A program made the translations under genes and the position numbers. The notes beneath the pieces were generated by a model. It was not told where the DNA came from. It saw nothing but the letters and a program-made list of their open reading frames with translations, and did no database searches. Positions 27,520 to 35,488 of a stretch of 64,000 nucleotides of DNA are shown in pieces. The stretch is from Paenibacillus aurantius (GTDB lineage: Bacteria; Bacillota; Bacilli; Paenibacillales; NBRC-103111), in NCBI RefSeq assembly GCF_032268605.1, contig NZ_CP130318.1:3973913-4037912 (forward strand). Reading direction: 5' to 3'. How positions within the stretch are numbered: the stretch's first letter is position 1; every line of letters begins with the position of its first letter.

Positions 27520-28455
27520 CTACCAGGCGCCTTTGGAAGTCAGCTTCTTGGAAATAAAATGGGTCGAAAGCACCAGGATGACCCCAATCACGCTCTTGAA
27601 CAGATTGGCAGCGGTTGCAAAAGAGTACTGGCTGTTGATCAAGCCGATGCGGTATACGTAGGTATCGATAACGTCGATGCTGGAATTCACGGAGTCGTTC
27701 GTAAAGTTCAGAATCTGATCCAGTCCGGCGTTCATGATGAACCCGACATTCAGGGTAAAGATCGTAACCATGGGGATATACAGGTGAGGCAGAATGATGC
27801 GGGTCATGATGTGCCACCGGTTGGCTCCATCGACATAGGCCGCCTCGTACAGGCTCGGGTTGATGCCCATAATCGCCGCAAAGAAAATGATGGAATCCCA
27901 GCCGGCGCTCCTCCAGGCCTCACTTGCCACCAGTACCCAGCGGATGGATTCTTTATCCGTAAGAAAGTCATGAGGAGGCAGCCCGATGGCCTTCAGCCCT
28001 TCATTGACCGCTCCGGTGGAAGGAGACAGAAACTCAAACCAGATTCCGGCTATGACCACCCAGGACAAGAAGTGGGGCAAATAAGCCACCACCTGCACCA
28101 TCTTACGGAACACTCCGTTCCGGAACTCATTCAGCATGAGAGCGAAAAGAATGGGAATGGGAAAAATAATAATCAGCTTCATGGCGCTGATGATCAGAGT
28201 ATTCTTGATAATGTTCGAAAAAATAGGAGTACTGAAGAGCTCGCGGAAATACTTTAATCCGACATATTCGTGATCGCCGAGAATGCGGTAATCGTAAAAG
28301 GCCAGCTTCATCCCGTAAATCGGCCACACATGAAAGATGGCAAAATAGGCGATCGCCGGAACAAGCATGACATACAGCACCTTATCGCTCCACACCTGTT
28401 TCCATCGCGAGCTTCCTCTTATCTGGGCAGGTGCCGTCGTTCTCACCGCCTTCAT
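27520..28455 (-). CDS. Sugar ABC transporter permease (LplB/YtcP partner)
   Basis: The 311-residue MalF-type permease has a cytoplasmic start, six membrane helices and the EAA loop NPSLYEAAYVDGANRWHIM. The segment YLPHFLSWVVIAGIWFEFLS is typical of LplB proteins. The start overlaps the DUF4387 gene stop by 4 bases, tying the importer to the AtuA/DUF4387 pair. No ATPase gene accompanies it, as is usual when MsmX is shared. Confidence 0.93.
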   Translation of the reverse strand: MKAVRTTAPAQIRGSSRWKQVWSDKVLYVMLVPAIAYFAIFHVWPIYGMKLAFYDYRILGDHEYVGLKYFRELFSTPIFSNIIKNTLIISAMKLIIIFPIPILFALMLNEFRNGVFRKMVQVVAYLPHFLSWVVIAGIWFEFLSPSTGAVNEGLKAIGLPPHDFLTDKESIRWVLVASEAWRSAGWDSIIFFAAIMGINPSLYEAAYVDGANRWHIMTRIILPHLYIPMVTIFTLNVGFIMNAGLDQILNFTNDSVNSSIDVIDTYVYRIGLINSQYSFATAANLFKSVIGVILVLSTHFISKKLTSKGAW

Positions 28456-28763
28456 ACGTCCACCTCCAGTTCCATTAGAGGAGCCGCCTGCTGCGCTCCG
28501 TACACATCCCGGTCTAGAAATGTGCCTGAGGATATTTGTCTTGCAAACGTAATCTTGAACCCGAGCGCCTGATCGAAAAAGACGATATGAGTGATGGCGT
28601 CTTCCGGAAGGCGGTAAAGCTTGGAGATGAGCGGTTTGCTGATGATGCCGGAGTCTTTAATTTTGTGGTACAAGAGCGGATCAGTGAAAAGGGCGTCAAG
28701 GGTAATTTCGAACGGTCCGCTGTTCTTGCTTCGGAGAACCGACGCCGCTTCGTATAATTTCAT
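28452..28763 (-). CDS. DUF4387 family protein
   Basis: The 103-residue protein matches DUF4387: LYEAASVLRSKNSGPFEITLD at the start, DVLF-type middle and RQISSGTFLDRDVYGAQQAAP at the end. This small domain is found as a partner of AtuA/DUF1446 proteins, either as a separate gene or as a C-terminal fusion. Here it overlaps the AtuA-family gene by 4 bases, so a complex is likely. The biochemical role is unknown. GAGGTG precedes the ATG. Confidence 0.85.
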   Translation of the reverse strand: MKLYEAASVLRSKNSGPFEITLDALFTDPLLYHKIKDSGIISKPLISKLYRLPEDAITHIVFFDQALGFKITFARQISSGTFLDRDVYGAQQAAPLMELEVDV

Positions 28764-30127
28764 GGAAGCACCTCTTCATAGTCGATGGGGAATAGGCATC
28801 GTCCATCCTTCACTTCCATCAGATGATAGACGGAGAACTCGTAGACGGCCCCGAAGGGCACATCGCTCGGAGCGAATGGAAAGGCGAGATTGCCCGCCGT
28901 GGACTTCCTTCCTTCGTAGCCATAGTGCAGGAAGGTGGAGCGTACCGAGCTGCAGACGGCACTTGCGAGCTCCTGGGTTTCGGCCACGACCTCGTACACG
29001 ACGCCGAGCTCATGGGAAGGGGCCAGATGAGGCTCCAGGTTCCCCATCACCCCGTTCAACCCGTAATTGATGAAATGGATGGCATAGGTATCCGGCGGGA
29101 TTTCGCTGTAATACTCGCGGACCTGGTCCTTGACCAGCTCCTCCACCTGTTCGATTTGGCGGATGAGGAGGGGGTCGCGCACCCCCGCGATGCCGAAGGT
29201 GCGGTATGCCACCTTCATGGCTCCCTCCAGCTTGATCCGGTAAACAGGCGTTTCCTCCAGGCGGCTGCCCCGCACTTCAACGGCTCCGTCTCCCGTCTCC
29301 TGGAAGGTACAGTGCTCGAGGTTAAGAACGAAGCCGGGCCCGTGAAGAAGATACGGATGATCCTTCTCATAAAAGGTATGGGCGGCAACCGAGACGGCCG
29401 TACACTTCCGCTTCTCATTCAGCGGCTTGACAAGGAAAGAATCCTCCCGGAGAATGCCCAGCATGCAGTCTTTGGTTGTACCCGGGTCGGCGCACAGAGC
29501 GGCGCATTCCAAAATTTTCCCCAGGTGGTAGGAAAGAGCGGGATCGAAGCCCTGCCTCATGGCGACTGCTGCGAAAGGAGAAGGATCATAGGCCCTCCCG
29601 CATAGGATAATGTCGGCGCCGGCATCCAAGGCGGCGATTATCGGCTCATGTCCCATCTGGGCGACAATCCCGTTCGTCGCCTTAAGCCTTTCGCTTGTTA
29701 GCGGTTTCACAGAAGAGCCGAGAGGCTCGCATTTTCCTTCGGCCAGCTTACTCTCCACCATTTCCGGTGGAATATCCGCCCAGATGATGGCGAGCTTAAG
29801 CCCCCTCAGGTTGTGCTCCTCAAGAATCTCCATGATGATGGCACGCGTCCATTCCACGTGCACCCTTGCTCCGCTTCCACCGGCCGACCCGATGATGACT
29901 GGAATTTTGGCTGCGGCGCCCCCCGTGAGAATCAGCTCCAGATCTTTCTTGCACGCCTGTTTGCTGACAATCGCCGTTCCGGCCCCGAGCTTGTGGGGAC
30001 CCGCATCCGTCGATCCGGCGTCAACGACAATGGCATCCGGCCCCGCTTCCATTCCTTTCAGAAAAGACGCTTTCGGAAAGCCGTAGCCGAGCATTCCGCA
30101 TGGCGCCAAAATGGTGAACTCATTCAT
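28760..30127 (-). CDS. AtuA-family protein (DUF1446)
   Basis: The 455-residue protein belongs to the acyclic terpene utilisation AtuA family: ILAPCGMLGYGFPKASF, VVDAGSTDAGPHKLG, IIGSAGGSGARVHVEW and ILCGRAYDPSPFAAV are its recognisable segments. The founding member works in terpenoid breakdown in Pseudomonas, but most homologues have no assigned reaction. GAGGGG precedes ATG 30127; the open frame continues to 30583 inside the fusion regulator, out of its frame. In this sugar operon it probably acts on a carboxylate or sugar-derived acid, with DUF4387 as second subunit. Confidence 0.85.
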   Translation of the reverse strand: MNEFTILAPCGMLGYGFPKASFLKGMEAGPDAIVVDAGSTDAGPHKLGAGTAIVSKQACKKDLELILTGGAAAKIPVIIGSAGGSGARVHVEWTRAIIMEILEEHNLRGLKLAIIWADIPPEMVESKLAEGKCEPLGSSVKPLTSERLKATNGIVAQMGHEPIIAALDAGADIILCGRAYDPSPFAAVAMRQGFDPALSYHLGKILECAALCADPGTTKDCMLGILREDSFLVKPLNEKRKCTAVSVAAHTFYEKDHPYLLHGPGFVLNLEHCTFQETGDGAVEVRGSRLEETPVYRIKLEGAMKVAYRTFGIAGVRDPLLIRQIEQVEELVKDQVREYYSEIPPDTYAIHFINYGLNGVMGNLEPHLAPSHELGVVYEVVAETQELASAVCSSVRSTFLHYGYEGRKSTAGNLAFPFAPSDVPFGAVYEFSVYHLMEVKDGRCLFPIDYEEVLP

Positions 30128-30141
30128 GGTGAAGTCCCCTC

Positions 30142-32067
30142 TCACATATACATGCGGATCGTCTCGTAATCGGGAAGCGACGGCTGCGCGCCTTCCCGGC
30201 TCACCGTAATGCCGGCGGCCAGGCTCGCAAACCGGATCGCATCCGCCAGTTCCTTGCCGTCGGCTAGCGCTACGGCAAGCCCGCTGATAAACGAATCTCC
30301 CGCTCCCGTCGTATCCACAGCCTTGAACTTGGCGGCCGGAAAGTACTCCTTGCCCCTGTCGTTGACGAGCAGGCAGCCCTTCTCTCCAAGTGTGACAATC
30401 ACGTTCTGGAAGCCTTTGGCGAGCAGCCTCTCGGCCTTCTCTTCGATGGAAGCCTCGCCTGGGATCATCCGCTCGATCTCGGTTTCGTTCGGGACAATCA
30501 GAAAGCCGTCTTGGAAGTACTGGTAATTCAGCTCCCGGGCGGGGGCCGGATTCAGGATCAGCTTCACCTTTTTCTCCCGGCATATAGCCGCCACGTATTC
30601 AATCGTGTCCATGGGAATTTCCATCTGAATCAGACAGTAGGAAACCTGGTCAAAGATCATTTCGAACGATTGAACCTGCTCCACACTGAGCCGTGAATTG
30701 GCTCCCGGGTTCACCACGATGTTGTTGTCCCCGTTTTCCGAAACGTAAATATAAGCATTGCCGGTCGGGAGCAGGTCGTCAAACACGATGCCGTTCGCGT
30801 CCACTCCATTCTTGATCAGGCTGTTATAAAGCTCCCGGCCATAGAGATCGTTTCCGACCCGGCCGATCATATACACCCGGCCGCCAAGCTTTCCGGCGCC
30901 GACCGCCTGGTTCGCTCCCTTTCCTCCCGCCGCATTTTTGATGTCCGAGGTAAGGATGGTCTCCCCGACCCGGGGGATATGCGAAACCCTCATGATGATG
31001 TCCATATTCAAGCTGCCGACAATGACCATTTTCTCTCTCGCAGCGGAGTCTTTAAGCTGGGGAGGCGAAGTACTTTGTCTTTCGGTCAGATACGGCTCAT
31101 AAACAAGCTTCCGATCCACGGTTTCCCCTTGGATTTGAGCAATCAGCGAAGAGCAGGCTTGGAAGCCGATCTCGTAAGCGGGAAACCCAACCGACGTCAG
31201 GGAAGGAGTCAGCAGGCTGCATAGACTGGAATCCCCGCAGCCGATAACGGATACATCCTTCGGTATGTGCACACCGGCTTCGTTTAGCGCAAGATAGACA
31301 CCGCTTGCCAGAATATCGCTCGCCGTGATGATAGCCGTCACCCCTTGAGACAGAAGGAGACGGCCCCCTTCGTATCCCGCCTGCTTACCCTCCTGTTCCC
31401 CGGCTTCATAAACGAAGATCCGGTTAAAGGCAATGCCATGGTCATACAGGGCCTTCTTGTAACCTTCGAACCGGCCGGCCTCGTCCTGATGGGTTAGCGG
31501 ACCTCCGATATAACCGATTTTCTCGTGCTTCATACGCAGGAGGCATTCCGTCGCCAGATAAGCTGCCTGCCGATGGTCAAGCAGGATGCGGGTGGCCGCC
31601 TCGTTATCCTCCCCTTGGCCAACCAGGAGACACGGAACTCCTTCCTGCTGTAAGGGATTCAGGTCTTGGGAGATAAACCCTGCAGAAGGAATCATCAGCA
31701 CCCCTTCCGCGTTACGCTGCAAAAGAGTATCCAGATGCTTCTTCTCTTTGGCCGGATCCCCGTCCGTCATTCCGAGAATAACGCTCCTTTTTTCCCGGTA
31801 GGCGCACTCTTCCACACCGCGGATGAACGCCTGACTGAAAGAATCCGTTACACCGGGAAGAACAAGACCGATGGCCCCCGTCTTGGCCGCCATGCGCTGG
31901 ATAACCTTCTGATAAGGAACGTAGTTGGTTTCCTGAACAATTTTGATGATTTTCTGCTTGGTCTCCTCCCCGATGTCCTGGTCTTTCTGGTTAAGGACCT
32001 TCGAAACGGTTGCGGTGGAAACGCCCGCCAGCCTGGCGATATCTTTAATGGAAAGAGCCTTGGTCAT
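30142..32067 (-). CDS. LacI-family regulator fused to a ribokinase
   Basis: The 641-residue protein joins two complete modules. Residues 1-335 are LacI-type: helix-turn-helix SIKDIARLAGVSTATVSKVL, then a ribose-binding-protein-like effector domain (IGLVLPGVTDSFSQAF, VSVIGCGDSSLCSLL). From about residue 345 a full ribokinase follows (MVIVGSLNMDIIMRVSHIP, AAGGKGANQAVGAGKLG, catalytic Asp in DTTGAGDSFISGLA). I start at ATG 32067, behind AAGAGGT; ATG 32085 has no site. A regulator carrying its own sugar kinase could couple repression to ribose phosphorylation. It heads the operon and has LacI-type operators upstream. Confidence 0.92.
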   Translation of the reverse strand: MTKALSIKDIARLAGVSTATVSKVLNQKDQDIGEETKQKIIKIVQETNYVPYQKVIQRMAAKTGAIGLVLPGVTDSFSQAFIRGVEECAYREKRSVILGMTDGDPAKEKKHLDTLLQRNAEGVLMIPSAGFISQDLNPLQQEGVPCLLVGQGEDNEAATRILLDHRQAAYLATECLLRMKHEKIGYIGGPLTHQDEAGRFEGYKKALYDHGIAFNRIFVYEAGEQEGKQAGYEGGRLLLSQGVTAIITASDILASGVYLALNEAGVHIPKDVSVIGCGDSSLCSLLTPSLTSVGFPAYEIGFQACSSLIAQIQGETVDRKLVYEPYLTERQSTSPPQLKDSAAREKMVIVGSLNMDIIMRVSHIPRVGETILTSDIKNAAGGKGANQAVGAGKLGGRVYMIGRVGNDLYGRELYNSLIKNGVDANGIVFDDLLPTGNAYIYVSENGDNNIVVNPGANSRLSVEQVQSFEMIFDQVSYCLIQMEIPMDTIEYVAAICREKKVKLILNPAPARELNYQYFQDGFLIVPNETEIERMIPGEASIEEKAERLLAKGFQNVIVTLGEKGCLLVNDRGKEYFPAAKFKAVDTTGAGDSFISGLAVALADGKELADAIRFASLAAGITVSREGAQPSLPDYETIRMYM

Positions 32068-32117
32068 AAGCGTACCTCTTGTCATTTCATTGGGATAGCG
32101 TGTACGAAAACATTTTA

Positions 32118-32131
32118 CTAAAACGGTTTCC
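32118..32131. promoter_or_regulatory. LacI-type operator-like sequence
   Basis: CTAAAACGGTTTCC has the central CG dyad (AAACGGTTT) typical of LacI-family operators. It lies 51 bases upstream of the fusion-regulator start and fits the cre consensus less well than the site at 32176. Confidence 0.4.
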
Positions 32132-32175
32132 CCCTCAAAAGTAACACAGCCTCCGCGAGGGTGTCAACGAAAATT

Positions 32176-32189
32176 TGTAAGCGATTACA
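32176..32189. promoter_or_regulatory. Perfect cre/LacI-type operator
   Basis: TGTAAGCGATTACA matches the CcpA cre consensus TGWAANCGNTNWCA at every position. It lies 109 bases upstream of the LacI-ribokinase start, so it may mediate glucose repression by CcpA or be the fusion regulator's own operator. Confidence 0.65.
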
Positions 32190-32209
32190 GCTAAAAGAAT
32201 ACAAAAATA

Positions 32210-32271
32210 CACCCCTTAGAATTCACGGAAAAATACCCAGACGGTTTTTCCAATGACTATTCTAAGGGGTG
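32210..32271 (-). terminator. Long nested hairpin after the DeoR gene
   Basis: CACCCCTTAGAAT (32210-32222) and ATTCTAAGGGGTG (32259-32271) form a perfect 13-bp stem. A second stem, GGAAAAA/TTTTTCC (32227-32233, 32245-32251), lies inside. On the minus strand a T-rich stretch (TATTTTTGTATTCTTTT) follows, so it can terminate the upstream DeoR-containing operon. Confidence 0.7.
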
Positions 32272-32337
32272 CACTTCATCATTCGCCTCGGCGGTTCCTC
32301 CTGACGGCCACTCTCTTCTTCGAATCCTTCGCTCCCG

Positions 32338-33093
32338 CTAAGCCTCCACCATATCAATCCCCGCCTGGCGGCAGGCTTCCAGGAAAGAAGGATCCGGCAG
32401 CCTGTCCGTGATCACCCGCTGAACATCGTCCAGACGGGCAAAGGAAAAGAGATCCGCCCCGCCGAATTTCGAATGATCCAACAGGATGTTAACCTCCGAG
32501 GCTTTGCGGATCGCGGCCTTCTTGATCTCCGTTTCGTACATGTTCGAATTGCTGAAGCCATGCTGGGGCGATACCCCTGTCGAGCCGAGGAACACTCTGG
32601 AGAAGGCCATGGATTCTACCAGACTCTCGGCAAAAGGCCCGATCAAGGTAGAGGTCGCTTCAAGAATCATTCCGCCGGAGACGATGGCGGCAATCCTTTT
32701 AGTCTGAAGCTCGTTCGCGATGTTGAGGGCATTGGTCACCACCGTAATGTCGAGACCGGGCTTCAGAGCCCGGACCAGCTCGAACGTGGTGGACCCGCCG
32801 TCGATGAACAGACAGTCACCCGGAAGGATGAGCGAGGCCGCCTTCCGTCCGATCCGCGCCTTCTCCTCGGCCATTACCCCGGTCCGGTCCTTCAAGGCGA
32901 TATCGGTTCCGGCCCGGATGGCCCCTCCGAAGGTTCGCCTGAGCAGCCCCGCCTGCTCCAGCTTTTCGAGGTCGCGGCGGATGGTCATCTCCGTTACCTC
33001 GAACATTTCCTTCAGATCATGAAGCCGAATCTCTCCTTCGGCCTCCAGCCTATCCATAATCACTTGCTGTCTATCGTTTAACCGGCTTGCCAT
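32338..33093 (-). CDS. DeoR-family sugar-phosphate-responsive repressor
   Basis: The 251-residue protein has the DeoR N-terminal winged helix (ASRLNDRQQVIMDRL, then VTEMTIRRDLEKLEQAGLLRR) and the DeoRC effector domain (DCLFIDGGSTTFELVRALK, ITVVTNALNIANEL, FLGSTGVSPQHGFS). By family knowledge it is released from DNA by a phosphorylated sugar. It is third in an operon after the aldolase and oxidoreductase genes, with a 136-base gap. Direct repeats upstream of the aldolase are its likely operators. Confidence 0.92.
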   Translation of the reverse strand: MASRLNDRQQVIMDRLEAEGEIRLHDLKEMFEVTEMTIRRDLEKLEQAGLLRRTFGGAIRAGTDIALKDRTGVMAEEKARIGRKAASLILPGDCLFIDGGSTTFELVRALKPGLDITVVTNALNIANELQTKRIAAIVSGGMILEATSTLIGPFAESLVESMAFSRVFLGSTGVSPQHGFSNSNMYETEIKKAAIRKASEVNILLDHSKFGGADLFSFARLDDVQRVITDRLPDPSFLEACRQAGIDMVEA

Positions 33094-33229
33094 GGTCTGC
33101 CACTCCCGCTCCCGTATTCCGTTCCATTAGCTCTATTATAGCCGTCTTCTCCCGGAAGTCATCTCCTATTCCGGCAAGGGGATGATCCCACAGGGGAGCG
33201 AAAAGGGGAATCCTTTCTGATCCGATGGA

Positions 33230-34378
33230 TTAGAGAGGAATCGTCCCGCCGGTCCGGTTGGATTCCAAGGCGGCCGTGAACAAGCGGTGACTGAACTCCG
33301 CCTCTTCCGGCGTCGCGCAGTGGAAAGGCTGGAGCATGCGTCCCGTTCCGTTTGCGATTTCATCGCAGAAGGCCGCCCACATCTGCAGGATGGAGTCCGA
33401 GAACCCGAATTCAAAAATGCCTCCCGTAATCGTTCCGTAGGCCGACTTATAAGGGACATCCATCACGTGCCAAGCCTGCTTTCCTCCCGCTTCATAGGGA
33501 AGCCAGGCAAGCTGCTTCGGATTTTTGGTCGTAAATTCCGCGGAGAAGGCCGTGCCCTGAATGCGGATGAACCAGGTATTGGCGTGGCCGGGAGCGATCC
33601 GCTTGGTCGAGAGCAGCATCGGGAACGCCTGATCCTTCGTCTGGACCTCGCAAGCCAAAATGGCGTTGTCCCACGTTTCGCAAGGAGCTGTACCGCCTTT
33701 GCCGTCCGGCCGTTCCTCGATGATCTGGCTCAGCAGGGAGCGAACGTTGGCCGGCTTCCAGCCGAAGCGCATCGGCAGGTGCAGCACGTGCATGCCGAGA
33801 TCGCCCATGCAGCCGTATTCCCCGTTCGTGGCGATCCTTCTCTTCCAATTGATCGGCTTCTGCGGATCGAGATCGCTCGAGTGCCAGAAGCCCGCCTCCA
33901 CCTCGATGATTTTGCCGAAGCGCCCTTCCTCCACCCATTTTGCGATCTGCAGGGCTCCCGGAAAGAAAGGAAACTCCGAGGAGCAGCGCACGAGGACCTC
34001 CGGATTCTCGGCAATGGCCTTTTGAATGTCCGCGTTCGCCTCCCGGTCGATGCCAAAAGGCTTCTCTCCGAGCAGATGCTTGCCGGACCGGATAATATCC
34101 ACATACAGCTGGGCATGCAGGTTATGGGGAACCGCACAGTAGACGGCATCGATGTCCGGGTCGGCGAGAAGGTCGCGGTAATCGGTAAACGTCTTCTCCA
34201 CGCTCGGGACCGCCTGTTTGAACCAACCGATGGCATCAGGATTGGCGTCACAAACAGCCGTAATAACGGGAATGAAATTTACATCGGTCAGATGGCACCA
34301 GCGGGCGGCCGCACTGGCAAACTCCTTGCCCATCAAGCCGCAGCCGATTACGCCGAAACGAATCGTTCGTTGGGTCAT
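33230..34378 (-). CDS. Gfo/Idh/MocA-family oxidoreductase
   Basis: The 382-residue NAD(P)-dependent dehydrogenase has a Rossmann start (RFGVIGCGLMGKEFASAA) and the family's catalytic-region GEKPFGIDREAN near residue 100. A C-terminal alpha/beta substrate domain follows. It overlaps the aldolase gene by 4 bases. Family members oxidise or reduce sugars, inositols and sugar acids; here it presumably modifies a sugar intermediate of this island. Substrate cannot be told. Confidence 0.9.
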   Translation of the reverse strand: MTQRTIRFGVIGCGLMGKEFASAAARWCHLTDVNFIPVITAVCDANPDAIGWFKQAVPSVEKTFTDYRDLLADPDIDAVYCAVPHNLHAQLYVDIIRSGKHLLGEKPFGIDREANADIQKAIAENPEVLVRCSSEFPFFPGALQIAKWVEEGRFGKIIEVEAGFWHSSDLDPQKPINWKRRIATNGEYGCMGDLGMHVLHLPMRFGWKPANVRSLLSQIIEERPDGKGGTAPCETWDNAILACEVQTKDQAFPMLLSTKRIAPGHANTWFIRIQGTAFSAEFTTKNPKQLAWLPYEAGGKQAWHVMDVPYKSAYGTITGGIFEFGFSDSILQMWAAFCDEIANGTGRMLQPFHCATPEEAEFSHRLFTAALESNRTGGTIPL

Positions 34379-35220
34379 GCCTGCTCGCCTCCCTGCAGGA
34401 TGGATAGAGCCGTTTCCGCGCTGTCCCCCCGATGGACAATCCCCATAAGTGCCCGGGTCATCCTCTCCGGCTCCGGGTGCTGGATGACGTTCCGGCCGTA
34501 CACAATGCCGGAGGCGCCTTGTTCCATCAGCTTGACCGTACGGGTGACGATCTCTTCATCGGACGCCCGGCCTCCGCCGCGTACCAGGACGGGAACTCCC
34601 GAAGCCACCTCGATAACCCGGTGGTACTCTTCCACCTCGTCGCAGGGGTCGGCTTTGATCACGTCGGCCCCCAGCTCGACAGCCTGGCGGACGAGCGGCA
34701 TGATTTTGTGAAGGTCGCCGTCCACCATATAGCCGCCTTTCGTTTCATTCGGAAGCATAACGAGCGGCTCCACCATGAGCACCATGCCGTACCGTTCACA
34801 GTCGCTTTTCAGCTTCATGACGTTCTTCACGCATTGGTAATGAAGCTCCGGCTGCCCCGGCAGCAGAAGCAGATTCACGCACACCGCCACGGCGTCAAGA
34901 CGTACGGCATGTTCAATGGCTCCGTCGATAATCTCGCTGAATAGGTAGGACGGCAGGGACGTGCCGTAAATGTTGGCCGCGTCGGTGCGCAGCACCAGAC
35001 CCGGCTTCTGTTTGCCGGGCAGCTCCTGCAGGTGCTTCGCCTGTCCGATGCTGAGCTGGATGCAATCGGGATTGGCTTTGACCACGGTTTCGACGGCTTG
35101 CTTCATGTCTTCAATGGAAGAAAGAAAAGAAAACTCATTAAAAAATCCATGATCGATGGCCACATCGAAGCATTTGCCTTCGGGACTAAACATCCGGTTC
35201 ATTCTTGCGCTCGCTGACAT
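34375..35220 (-). CDS. Class I (Schiff-base) aldolase, DeoC/FbaB/LsrF family
   Basis: The 281-residue TIM-barrel aldolase contains FDVAIDHGFFNEF near the start and MVEPLV, then VIKADPCDEVEEYH with the likely Schiff-base Lys, and VLVRGGGRASDEEI with a phosphate-binding Gly-rich loop. SGIVYGRNVIQHPEP is near the end. It probably cleaves a ketose phosphate to a triose phosphate plus an aldehyde. ATG 35220 is preferred, 7 bases after GGGGTG; ATG 35226 is too close. First gene of the aldolase-oxidoreductase-DeoR operon. Confidence 0.85.
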   Translation of the reverse strand: MSASARMNRMFSPEGKCFDVAIDHGFFNEFSFLSSIEDMKQAVETVVKANPDCIQLSIGQAKHLQELPGKQKPGLVLRTDAANIYGTSLPSYLFSEIIDGAIEHAVRLDAVAVCVNLLLLPGQPELHYQCVKNVMKLKSDCERYGMVLMVEPLVMLPNETKGGYMVDGDLHKIMPLVRQAVELGADVIKADPCDEVEEYHRVIEVASGVPVLVRGGGRASDEEIVTRTVKLMEQGASGIVYGRNVIQHPEPERMTRALMGIVHRGDSAETALSILQGGEQA

Positions 35221-35243
35221 GAACATTCACCCCATTTGTTATA

Positions 35244-35290
35244 TTCGAACATTATGTATTCATTTCAAACATAATTATAGGTTCGATTGT
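35244..35290. promoter_or_regulatory. Three direct repeats, probable DeoR operator
   Basis: TTCGAACAT (35244-35252), TTCAAACAT (35264-35272) and TTCGATTGT (35282-35290) recur at 20- and 18-base steps, about two helical turns, upstream of the aldolase start. Tandem direct repeats on one face are typical of DeoR-family operators. Confidence 0.55.
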
Positions 35291-35350
35291 TCGGAATGTC
35301 TATCCCTATTCTTGCCTTCCCCCGGCAACCTTCCGATTGGCAAGCATAAA

Positions 35351-35373
35351 AAAGGACCCTAGTCGGGACCTTT
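35351..35373 (-). terminator. Terminator after the DUF4432 gene
   Basis: AAAGGACCC (35351-35359) pairs with GGGACCTTT (35365-35373) with one mismatch around a 5-base loop. Seven As (35347-35353) give a U tract on the minus strand. It separates the kinase/isomerase/DUF4432 unit from the aldolase operon. Confidence 0.7.
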
Positions 35374-35488
35374 CCATGAAGCGGCATGACCATGCCGTCA
35401 AGCTGCTTCCGCTGCTGAGCAGCCTTAAGAACACGGGAGAGCCCCCTTTTCTTCCAGCCTGCCCTTCCGTGCTCATAACCCCAATCCC

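Noticed and set aside
30128-30583. Extended N-terminus for the AtuA-family protein
   Set aside because: It lies inside the fusion regulator in another frame and is Arg/Gly-rich; the start at 30127 has a ribosome binding site and matches the family.
33287-34711. Plus-strand open frame of 474 codons opposite the oxidoreductase and aldolase genes
   Set aside because: It crosses two supported minus-strand genes and has low-complexity, shadow-like composition.
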